Assembly: GCA_017479385.1 (NCBI GenBank)
Contig: JAFVCE010000006.1
Coordinates: 1 to 64,000, forward strand
From: Bacteroidales bacterium
GTDB taxonomy: Bacteria; Bacteroidota; Bacteroidia; Bacteroidales; P3
Direction of reading: 5' to 3'
DNA: 64,000 bases
Under the pieces are notes generated by a model that worked only from the letters and a program-made list of their open reading frames with translations, had not been told where the DNA came from and made no database searches. Made by a program: the position numbers and the translations under genes. Positions 17,853 to 25,394 of this stretch are shown here, in pieces (position 1 is the first letter of the stretch; each line of letters begins with the position of its first letter).

Positions 17853-19214
17853 ATGAAGAAGTCGATTTTCATGCTCGCCGCATCAGTACTACTGCTCTGC
17901 AGCTGCAATTCATCCAACAAAGGCGAACTCGTAGGAGTAACCAACCGCCCCGTCTTCGAAGACATCGACCTCAAAGGCATGGTCTTCATCAACCAGGGCA
18001 ACTTCACCATGGGTGCAGGAACACAAAACGTCACCTACGGCACCGTCCCAGCACCGCGCAAAATGCAGGTAGGCTCCTACTTTATGGACGAAACCGAAAT
18101 CACCAACAACGAATACCGCCAATTCGTTTATTGGGTGTCCGACTCCATCGCACGCAAAATCCTTGGTGAAAATGGTATCGAAGGTTTCCTTATCGAGGAA
18201 GACCAATACGGCGAAGCCCTCGACCCACCCATCCTCAACAAAAAGACCAAAATCGACTGGAAAGACCAGGAAGTGCGCCAAGCCCTCATCGATGGTGGCT
18301 ACTATATGACCGACATCAACCATCGTATGATTATCGACGCCTCCAAACTCAACTACGAATACTACTGGGTCGACTATCGTGAGGCCGCACGCAAAGAGGT
18401 TGCCACCACCGTCAAGGAGGAGCACAAAGGCACCTCGTTCGCTGTGCGCCCCAAAGGCCTCAACAACCGTAACTCGCTCATCAAGAAAGTAGTAATCAAC
18501 GTCTACCCCGACACACTCTGCTGGGTACACGACTACGTCTACAGCATGAACGACGACTACACCCATAGCTACTTCTCGTCGCCCGCCTACGACAACTACC
18601 CCGTGGTTGGTATCAGCTGGCTGCAAGCCAAAGCTTTCTGCAACTGGCGTTCCAACCTCCTCAACCAATATCTCGAAAGCATCAACTACACCCAGCTCAA
18701 CGACTTCCGCCTCCCGACCGAAGCCGAATGGGAGTTTGCTGCTCGCGGTGGCATAGCTGGCCAATCCTACCCCTGGGGCGGCCCCTATGTGCGTAACCCT
18801 AACGGTTGCTTCCTCGCTAACTACGAGCCCCTCAAAGGTGCCTACGACGACGATGGTGGTGTTAAAACCCTCATGGTCGGCCACTACGCTCCCAACGACT
18901 ACGGCCTCTACGATATGGCTGGCAACGTGAGCGAATGGTGCCTCGACGCCTTCAACCCATCCACCTACAACATCGCCAACGCCGTAACTCCTACATATAT
19001 ATATGATGCACAGGAGTCAGACCCCAACGCGATGAAGACCAAAGTTGTTCGTGGCGGCAGTTGGAAAGACCAAAAATACTTCATCCAAGTCCAGACACGC
19101 ACCTTTGAATTCCAAGACACCGCCAAGTCATATATCGGATTCCGCTGCGTGCAGCCCTACTTGGGCCGCGTCAAAGGCGACAACCTCCGCACCGCCTCCA
19201 ACGTAACGCGCTAA
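17853..19214 (+). CDS. porK: T9SS ring lipoprotein PorK/GldK
   Basis: The 453-residue lipoprotein has a lipobox LCSC with Cys18, then a long FGE-sulfatase-like (SUMF1) domain: MVFINQGNFTMGAG, FMDETEITNNEYRQFVYWV, PVVGISWLQAKAFCNWR, DFRLPTEAEWEFAARGG, GLYDMAGNVSEWCLDAF, VVRGGSWKD and SYIGFRCV. PorK forms, with PorN, the periplasmic ring under the outer membrane. The enzyme-fold family is conserved, but PorK is structural. 66 bases separate it from porP; a 202-base gap separates it from porL. Confidence 0.95.
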   Translation: MKKSIFMLAASVLLLCSCNSSNKGELVGVTNRPVFEDIDLKGMVFINQGNFTMGAGTQNVTYGTVPAPRKMQVGSYFMDETEITNNEYRQFVYWVSDSIARKILGENGIEGFLIEEDQYGEALDPPILNKKTKIDWKDQEVRQALIDGGYYMTDINHRMIIDASKLNYEYYWVDYREAARKEVATTVKEEHKGTSFAVRPKGLNNRNSLIKKVVINVYPDTLCWVHDYVYSMNDDYTHSYFSSPAYDNYPVVGISWLQAKAFCNWRSNLLNQYLESINYTQLNDFRLPTEAEWEFAARGGIAGQSYPWGGPYVRNPNGCFLANYEPLKGAYDDDGGVKTLMVGHYAPNDYGLYDMAGNVSEWCLDAFNPSTYNIANAVTPTYIYDAQESDPNAMKTKVVRGGSWKDQKYFIQVQTRTFEFQDTAKSYIGFRCVQPYLGRVKGDNLRTASNVTR

Positions 19215-19416
19215 ACCTCAACGTCATTCAACATCTCGGCCAACACTAACCAGCAGTATAAGCCAGTAGCATAGAGACCACCCGTCAACACCATAAACCA
19301 AGCAGAATCGCCCAAACGAGCACTTAAATCGACGGCCGCGACCAGAATGACAAAGAGAACAAAAACCGAAACTAAAAACATCAACAAATAAGTAACACAA
19401 AAAAACACTAAACAAA

Positions 19417-20265
19417 ATGAGCTTCTTAGACAATCTTGTTCGCAGTAAAGCCTACAAAAACTTCATGGCCAAACTCTATGGATGGGGAGCCGCCGTCGTT
19501 ATCGTCGGAGCCCTGTTCAAAATTAACCACTGGCCTGGTGGTGAAATCATGCTTATCCTCGGTATGGGTACTGAGGTTATCATCTTCTTCCTCTCTGCGT
19601 TCGAACCGCCTCACAAAGAGTGGGACTGGAGCCTCGTTTACCCAGAACTCGCCGGCATGGTGACAGAGAACGAACTGACCGAAGGAGGCGAAGGCCAACC
19701 CCAGATAGCTAAAAGCAGCGACCCGCTCAGCCAGAAACTGGACCAGATGCTCTCCGACGCTAAAATAAGCCCCGAACTCATCGACCGCCTGGGTCAAGGT
19801 ATGCAAAACTTGGCCGACAGTGCCACTTCGATGAACAGTATGGCTTCGGCAGCTGCCGCCACCGACAAGTTTGTTAGCAATATGGACAACGCCGCCGAGG
19901 CCGCTGGCCAGCTGCTCGAAAGTATGCAGGGCGCCCCCGAAGCTGTTTCTACCCTCTCCGAAATCTACAAAGAGACCGCCCAGTCGCTCACCGGCGACGT
20001 GTCGTATGCCGACGAGATGAAGAAAATGTCGGCCAGCCTCTCCTCTATCAATGCCATGTACGAGCTCCAAATTCAGAACGCCAGCAACCAAATCAACGTC
20101 AACAAAGACGTCGAAGAGAAGATGCAGGTGATGATGAAGAACTTTGCCGACTCGGCCGACGGTATACTCAAATACAAGGAACAGGTCGACGCCCTCACTC
20201 GCAAAGTAGCCGAACTCAACAACGTATACGGCAATATGCTTGCCGCTATGCAGACTCGCATATAA
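19417..20265 (+). CDS. porL: T9SS inner membrane motor protein PorL/GldL
   Basis: PorL and PorM form the proton-driven motor that powers T9SS. The 282 residues have two N-terminal membrane helices (YGWGAAVVIVGALFKI; EIMLILGMGTEVIIFFLSAF) with the conserved KINHWPGG turn between them, where the charge-carrying glutamate of helix 2 (MGTEVI) is visible. The long C-terminal part (about 90-282) is helical and cytoplasmic. Confidence 0.95.
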   Translation: MSFLDNLVRSKAYKNFMAKLYGWGAAVVIVGALFKINHWPGGEIMLILGMGTEVIIFFLSAFEPPHKEWDWSLVYPELAGMVTENELTEGGEGQPQIAKSSDPLSQKLDQMLSDAKISPELIDRLGQGMQNLADSATSMNSMASAAAATDKFVSNMDNAAEAAGQLLESMQGAPEAVSTLSEIYKETAQSLTGDVSYADEMKKMSASLSSINAMYELQIQNASNQINVNKDVEEKMQVMMKNFADSADGILKYKEQVDALTRKVAELNNVYGNMLAAMQTRI

Positions 20266-20324
20266 GCACACCACACACAAACAACGACACTACAAATTTT
20301 GAAATAAGAAACAAGGAGTAATAT

Positions 20325-22004
20325 ATGGGTGCAACAAACTGTCCGGAAACACCGCGACAAAAAATGATTACAATGATGTACCTCGTGTACACCGCCATGT
20401 TGGCGCTCAATGTTTCCGCCGAGGTGGTCAACGGTTTCAAGACCGTGGGCAACGCTATGAACAAATCGAACGAGAACATTGCCGTCAAGTTGGACGACAC
20501 CTACGCTAACTTCGCCAAAGCACTCGAGAACAGTAGAGACAAAGTACAAGACAAATACGACAAAGCACAGGAAGTCAAGCGCTTATCGACCGAACTCGGT
20601 GCCTATATCGACAGCGTTGAATATACTTTTGTAGGTATGCTGGCCAGCAAAGCCAAAATTACCCCTAACCCCGAAGACCCCAAAGAAGTACGCATAATCG
20701 AATTTAAGAACGACGACGGCACAACCAACCTCGACAGCGTGAAAGAAGCCATGAGAATAGGCGGCTTTAGCTGGATTGAAACCCTCGACAATAACCACAA
20801 GGGAACACGCTTCTTTCTCGGCGATGCCGAAGGCGACAACCCCACTTCGGGCGCTGCCATCGAACTGAAAGCCAAGATTATGGAATACAAGCAACGCGTC
20901 AAAGAGATTTTGGGCGACGACTCCGTTCACGTAGCTCTGGGTCTCGACGTGGAGCGTGTTGAGCTCAACAGCGAGAAGAAACCTACCAGTTGGGAGATGC
21001 TCAACTTCAACAACACCGTAGCAGGCGCTGCCCTTGTGACCCTTACCCGTATGAAAGCCGAAACGATGAACGCCGAATTCGACGTTGTTAATATGCTCTA
21101 TAAGCAAATCAGCGCTGGCGACTTCAAGTTCGACCAGGTTTCGATGATTTCACGCCCCAAATCGACCTACATCATCCAGGGCGGAACCTACGAAACCGAC
21201 ATCAACGTGGCCGCATACGACTCGCATCAGCAGTTCTCGGCTACCATCAACGGCCAAACTCGCACCAGCAACGATAGCGGCTCGGTTCACTACTCGGTGG
21301 TGTGCAACACGCTTGGTCCACAGACCATTACCGGTACCGCCTACGTCACCAACCCCGACGGCGGAGTGAAAGAATACCCCATCAAGGATAGTTACTTTGT
21401 GGCCAAACCTCTCGCTGTGGTCTCGCTCGACAATATGCAGGTGCTCTATGCCGGCATTGCCAACCCTGTCACCATCTCGGTGCCTGGCGTCGACTCGCGT
21501 TCGCTCAAGCCCACTATCGTCGAAGGCAAAGCCACCATCGCCCCCAACCCCGACGGCGGTGGTCCCGAAAAATACATCATTACACCGACCGCCGGCAGCC
21601 GCAAAATCGTCATCAACATCGATGGAACCATCAACGGCAAGACCTCCTCGCTCGGTAAATACGAAGCCAAGGTGAAAGAGATACCCGAACCCACCATCAA
21701 CGTTGGTGGCTATGAGAACGGCGCTCGCGTGTCGCGCAGCGACTTCAGCGATGGCACCCGCGTCATTGCCATGAAGCAGAAGGGTTTCGAATTCACGCTT
21801 CCCAAGAACTCTATGCGCGTCACCCACCTCTCGATTTCGGTCAACGGCCGCACCGAGGAGAAGAACGGCGACGTGATGGATGCCCAAATCGTTTCCGTCA
21901 TCAAGAAAGCTAACCGTGGCGACAAGATATTTATCACCGCCACCGTCATGATGCCCGACGGAAAACCCAAAGAGGCCTACGCAGTGTATACAATCAAAAA
22001 GTAA
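20325..22004 (+). CDS. porM: T9SS motor/shaft protein PorM/GldM
   Basis: The 559-residue protein has one N-terminal membrane helix (KMITMMYLVYTAMLALNVSAEVV) and then a large periplasmic shaft of a helical domain (about 35-220) followed by beta domains (about 230-555). The N-terminal PETPRQKMI...LNVSAEVVNGF pattern is diagnostic. PorM spans the periplasm and touches the PorK/PorN ring. It follows porL by 59 bases and is 8 bases from porN. Confidence 0.95.
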   Translation: MGATNCPETPRQKMITMMYLVYTAMLALNVSAEVVNGFKTVGNAMNKSNENIAVKLDDTYANFAKALENSRDKVQDKYDKAQEVKRLSTELGAYIDSVEYTFVGMLASKAKITPNPEDPKEVRIIEFKNDDGTTNLDSVKEAMRIGGFSWIETLDNNHKGTRFFLGDAEGDNPTSGAAIELKAKIMEYKQRVKEILGDDSVHVALGLDVERVELNSEKKPTSWEMLNFNNTVAGAALVTLTRMKAETMNAEFDVVNMLYKQISAGDFKFDQVSMISRPKSTYIIQGGTYETDINVAAYDSHQQFSATINGQTRTSNDSGSVHYSVVCNTLGPQTITGTAYVTNPDGGVKEYPIKDSYFVAKPLAVVSLDNMQVLYAGIANPVTISVPGVDSRSLKPTIVEGKATIAPNPDGGGPEKYIITPTAGSRKIVINIDGTINGKTSSLGKYEAKVKEIPEPTINVGGYENGARVSRSDFSDGTRVIAMKQKGFEFTLPKNSMRVTHLSISVNGRTEEKNGDVMDAQIVSVIKKANRGDKIFITATVMMPDGKPKEAYAVYTIKK

Positions 22005-22012
22005 ATACAGTT

Positions 22013-22891
22013 ATGAAAAAGATTCTGTTAAACATCTTCGTCGTTGCCGCACTTGGCCTGAGCGCAAGCGCACAAAGCATTATCGATGCCGACGACAGTC
22101 GCAACTTCAACGACTACTACGAGAAAGGTCTGGTGGCCGGCAAACGCGCCATCCCCTACCCCTACCTGCGCGAAAGCGATGTGGTGTGGGAATCGTATGT
22201 GTGGCGCAACATCGACTTCAACGAGAAGTATAACCAGTTTTTCTACTTCCCGGTCGATACCACCTCGAACACCCAGGGCCGCATAAGCATTGTCAACCTC
22301 ATTCTTCGCGCTGCCAGCAACGGCGACATCGAAGTGTTTGAGGACGACGACATGAAGGTGCCCCAAGACTGGGAGAAAGCTTACAGCCAGATGAAAGGCA
22401 AAAGCAAAAAGGTGGAACAGGTCTACATCGAGGAGTGGGACGACTACGACACCCGCGACACCGTGGTGCCAACCGATTTCGACCCCGCCTCGGTAAAGAT
22501 GCTGCAGCTGAAAGAGAGCTGGTATATCGACAAACAGGATACCCGCCAAAAGGTTCGCATTTTGGCCATGGCCTTCCGCTTTGAGAAGGACGATGTGCAA
22601 GCTGGCGAGGAAGTAACCATGCCCGCCACCTCGTTCTGGGTGCCGATGGACGATATGCGCGTGCGCCAAGTGCTCGTGAACGCCAACGCTTATGACGAGA
22701 ACAACAATGTGGCCGAAAACACCTACGACGATGTCTTCATCCAACGCAGGTTCGACAGTTACATCACTCGCGAGAACAACCGCCACAACCGCGCCATCTC
22801 GGCCTACCTCACCGGCGAGGACGCCATTATCCAGTCGCAGATTATCGAAGACAAGATTTTTGACATAGAATCGGATATGTGGGAATACTAA
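22013..22891 (+). CDS. porN: T9SS ring protein PorN/GldN, first copy
   Basis: The 292-residue periplasmic protein starts with a signal peptide (LNIFVVAALGLSASAQ). Family signature: RAIPYPYLRESDVVWESYVWRNIDFNEKYNQ and VKMLQLKESWYIDKQDT, ending ESDMWEY. PorN partners PorK in the periplasmic ring. It sits 8 bases after porM and is probably the main copy. A strong hairpin follows, separating it from the second copy. Confidence 0.94.
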   Translation: MKKILLNIFVVAALGLSASAQSIIDADDSRNFNDYYEKGLVAGKRAIPYPYLRESDVVWESYVWRNIDFNEKYNQFFYFPVDTTSNTQGRISIVNLILRAASNGDIEVFEDDDMKVPQDWEKAYSQMKGKSKKVEQVYIEEWDDYDTRDTVVPTDFDPASVKMLQLKESWYIDKQDTRQKVRILAMAFRFEKDDVQAGEEVTMPATSFWVPMDDMRVRQVLVNANAYDENNNVAENTYDDVFIQRRFDSYITRENNRHNRAISAYLTGEDAIIQSQIIEDKIFDIESDMWEY

Positions 22892-22913
22892 AAACAGAAA
22901 TTCCACGTTATAA

Positions 22914-22957
22914 TAAGAGTTAAGAGTTTCACGACGAACTCTTAACTCTTAATTTTT
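22914..22957 (+). terminator. Hairpin between the two porN copies
   Basis: A perfect 15-bp stem: left arm TAAGAGTTAAGAGTT (22914-22928), 8-base loop, right arm 22937-22951, then a T-rich tail ATTTTT. It looks like an intrinsic terminator or attenuator that would lower expression of the second porN relative to porP-N. The arms themselves are made of a repeated AAGAGTT unit. Confidence 0.8.
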
Positions 22958-22965
22958 ATTGGTCG

Positions 22966-23832
22966 ATGAAAAACATAGTGCTCATAACCTCCGCCTTCAT
23001 GCTGCTGGCCCATACTGCAATGGCCCAGACAGTAGAGCACAATTGGAACGATTTTCACGACCGTAGCCACACAACAATGAGCCGCGCCATACCCCTACCC
23101 TACGTTCGCGAGTCGGATGTTATTTGGGAATCAATCATTTGGCGCACCATCGACCTGCACGAAGAGCGCAACCAATATATGTATTTCCCACTCGATATGG
23201 ACGACCCAACAGGCAAAATAAACCTTGCCAACCTCTTTTGGCGCGCCGTCACAAGGAGCGAAATAACCGTCTACGAAGACGACGAGCTGAAGATACCTAT
23301 CGACAACGACCTGTTCGTCCTAAACTACACGCGGCCCGACACCATCCGCCTCGAAATTGGCTACGACGACGACAACAACGAGGTTTACCAAACCATAATC
23401 CGCCCACGCGAGTTCGACGCCGGCGAGATACTGCAGTTCTCGCTCAAAGAGGCCTGGTTTATCGACAAACAGGACAACCGGCAGGTGGTACGCGCCATTG
23501 CCCTCGCGCCCTACAAGGACGAGTTCAGAATGTTCGGACAAGAAGAGATGTACCTCGGGCGACTGCCGCTGTTTTGGATACCAATGCAGGCCATGACCGT
23601 GCGCAACCTAATGGCCACCAACACAGCCTATTACCAAGAAAACAACATGGCCGGACAGCCCTCATGGGACCACATTTTTACCAGCCACGACTACAACAGC
23701 TTCATCTCTCGCGAGAGCAACCGCTTTAACCGCACCATCAGCACCTACCTCACGGGCGAAGATGCCATTATGGAGGCCGACCGCATTGAGGACAAACTGC
23801 TCAACATCAGTATCGATATGTGGGAATACTAA
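22966..23832 (+). CDS. T9SS ring protein PorN/GldN, second copy (GldO-like)
   Basis: The 288-residue protein has a signal peptide (LITSAFMLLAHTAMAQ) and the same family motifs as the first copy: RAIPLPYVRESDVIWESIIWRTIDLHEERNQ, LQFSLKEAWFIDKQDN, and the ending ISIDMWEY. It is clearly diverged, not a recent duplicate. In Flavobacterium johnsoniae GldN and GldO form such a tandem pair with overlapping roles. It is only 9 bases beyond the hairpin tail, with no promoter box of its own, so it depends on read-through. A repeat element follows in the convergent gap. Confidence 0.9.
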   Translation: MKNIVLITSAFMLLAHTAMAQTVEHNWNDFHDRSHTTMSRAIPLPYVRESDVIWESIIWRTIDLHEERNQYMYFPLDMDDPTGKINLANLFWRAVTRSEITVYEDDELKIPIDNDLFVLNYTRPDTIRLEIGYDDDNNEVYQTIIRPREFDAGEILQFSLKEAWFIDKQDNRQVVRAIALAPYKDEFRMFGQEEMYLGRLPLFWIPMQAMTVRNLMATNTAYYQENNMAGQPSWDHIFTSHDYNSFISRESNRFNRTISTYLTGEDAIMEADRIEDKLLNISIDMWEY

Positions 23833-23950
23833 TCGATAAACCCCTCAGTATCAACCATTAAAGACAGCAAAAAGGCCCTAATATCGAGTAGAGGAGGGTA
23901 TGAGGAGCTATTTTTGTCGAATCGTAAACATCTGAATATCAAGGCTTGTT

Positions 23951-24005
23951 CGACCTCAATACGACCTTAACCCCTCCTTAATACGACCTCAACCCTGATT
24001 TTCAG
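23951..24005 (-). repeat. 11-bp-phased intergenic element, copy C
   Basis: Read on the minus strand: cap CTGAAAATCAG (24005-23995), GGTTGAGGTCG, TATTAAGGAGG, GGTTAAGGTCG, TATTGAGGTCG (to 23951), then AACAAGCCTTG in the same register. The layout nearly repeats that of copy G. It lies 91 bases past the tilS stop in the tilS direction, in the convergent porN/tilS gap. Confidence 0.92.
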
Positions 24006-24006
24006 C

Positions 24007-24076
24007 GTTTTAGAGAGACGAAAAATCGGCTCTAAAAGATGGCGAAATTTATCGATTCGGAGCCTTTATCGATAAA
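24007..24076. terminator. Two small inverted repeats in the convergent gap
   Basis: TTTTAGAG (24008-24015) pairs with CTCTAAAA (24030-24037), and TTTATCGAT (24048-24056) pairs with ATCGATAAA (24068-24076). A third ATCGATAAA lies right after the second porN stop (23832-23840). They could form hairpins at the end of tilS or porN transcripts; without clear U-tracts this is weak. Confidence 0.4.
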
Positions 24077-24095
24077 AAGGTGGGCTGTGATGGGT

Positions 24096-25394
24096 CTATT
24101 CTTCGAACACGGCTTCTACGCGCAACACCGAGGCAGTGGCACAGGTCACTCGGTGGTGCTCCGAAGTGCGCAGGCCGATGACCCATAATATTTTTCCGTC
24201 GGCGTCGCAGAGTATATATGTTCGTTCTTTATCGAAGAGATTGATTTTCAGGTCGCTGAGCAGGTCACTGACGAGTTTTGAACCTTTCATGCCAAATGGC
24301 GTAAAGCGGTCGGAGGGTTGCCAGCGCCGCACCTGGAGTGGGAGCGCGAGGGTGCTGGCGTCGAAGTAGGCCGCGAGCTTCGAGCGACGGGCTTCGGCTG
24401 GGTCGAAGTCGGCCGCCTGCAGTTGGGTTAGCACGAGCTTGGGCGGCCTTGCCGGCCGTCCAAGCGGCTCGATGATGAGGCTCTGGCGGTCGCGCAGCAG
24501 GCGGTGGGTGGGCGACTGGAAGAGCCGGCCCGACTCGGCGCCGAGGGCCACCTCTATGTCTGCCACATCGGAGGCGTTGAAGCCATAGGGGCGAAGCAAC
24601 TCGAAGAGCAGCGTGCGGCGTGGCTCGAGCTCGACGAGGGCGGCAATGGGGTAGCTGTGGCGTTGGCCATCGACCACCAGCAGCCTGTCGTGAAGCCTAT
24701 CTACAGCCTGCCGGTAGACCACCTCGGTATCGGACAGGTGAGCGATGGTTCGAGCCAGCGTGGCGTCGAAACCAGGGGACAAGTCGCGCAAAAGGGGCAG
24801 CAGCTGGTGACGGACCTGGTTACGGCGGTAGTCGAGCGAACTGTTGGTTACGTCGGTCACAAATTCTATGCCATGCTGCTCGGCGTATGCCATAATGTCA
24901 GCCCTGCCAAAACCGAGGAGCGGACGCACCACATATCCCGAGCGTGGGCGAATGCCATGCAGGCCAGCAATGCCGGTGCCACGCATGAGGTTGATGAAAA
25001 AGGTCTCGGCCGAGTCGTCGCTGTGGTGGGCGGTTGCAATGGCGGCATAGCCATACCGGACGCGCAGCTGCTCGAAGAAGTCGTAGCGCAGGTTGCGAGC
25101 CGCCTCCTCGATAGAGAGGTGATTTTCAGAGGCATAGTGGCGAGTATCGAAGTGGGCTACATGGAAGCGTGCCCCCATGCGGACAGACAGAGTGCGGACG
25201 AAGAGCTCGTCGCGGTCGCAGTCTCCCGGGCGCAGATTGAAGTTGCAATGGGCCACGCCAAAACGGTAGCCAGCCGCCTGCATGAGGTGGCAGAACACCG
25301 TCGAGTCGACACCGCCGCTAACGGCGAGCAGCACCTCGTCGGTCGGGCCGAAGAGGTGCTGCTGCTCGATGTATTGTTTGAAGCGGGCGAGCAT
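24096..25394 (-). CDS. tilS: tRNA(Ile)-lysidine synthase
   Basis: TilS modifies C34 of the AUA-reading tRNA-Ile to lysidine, which is essential. The 432 residues include the PP-loop LLAVSGGVDSTVFCHLM near residue 20, the downstream RNLRYDFFEQL and IATAHHSDDSAETFFINLMRGTG motifs and the C-terminal TilS domain (RRWQPSDRFTPFGMKGSKLVSDLLSDLKI). Length is typical. Its ATG overlaps the stop of the giant upstream gene by one base (TAATG), so translation may be coupled to the surface-protein gene. Confidence 0.95.
   Translation of the reverse strand: MLARFKQYIEQQHLFGPTDEVLLAVSGGVDSTVFCHLMQAAGYRFGVAHCNFNLRPGDCDRDELFVRTLSVRMGARFHVAHFDTRHYASENHLSIEEAARNLRYDFFEQLRVRYGYAAIATAHHSDDSAETFFINLMRGTGIAGLHGIRPRSGYVVRPLLGFGRADIMAYAEQHGIEFVTDVTNSSLDYRRNQVRHQLLPLLRDLSPGFDATLARTIAHLSDTEVVYRQAVDRLHDRLLVVDGQRHSYPIAALVELEPRRTLLFELLRPYGFNASDVADIEVALGAESGRLFQSPTHRLLRDRQSLIIEPLGRPARPPKLVLTQLQAADFDPAEARRSKLAAYFDASTLALPLQVRRWQPSDRFTPFGMKGSKLVSDLLSDLKINLFDKERTYILCDADGKILWVIGLRTSEHHRVTCATASVLRVEAVFEE

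Noticed and set aside
22028-22906. 292-residue minus-strand frame opposite porN
   Set aside because: Shadow of porN: same extent, no motifs, no promoter, His/Val-rich composition typical of reversed codons.
24620-24895. Plus-strand frames within tilS
   Set aside because: Arg/Ala-rich shadows of tilS; all conserved motifs are on the minus strand.
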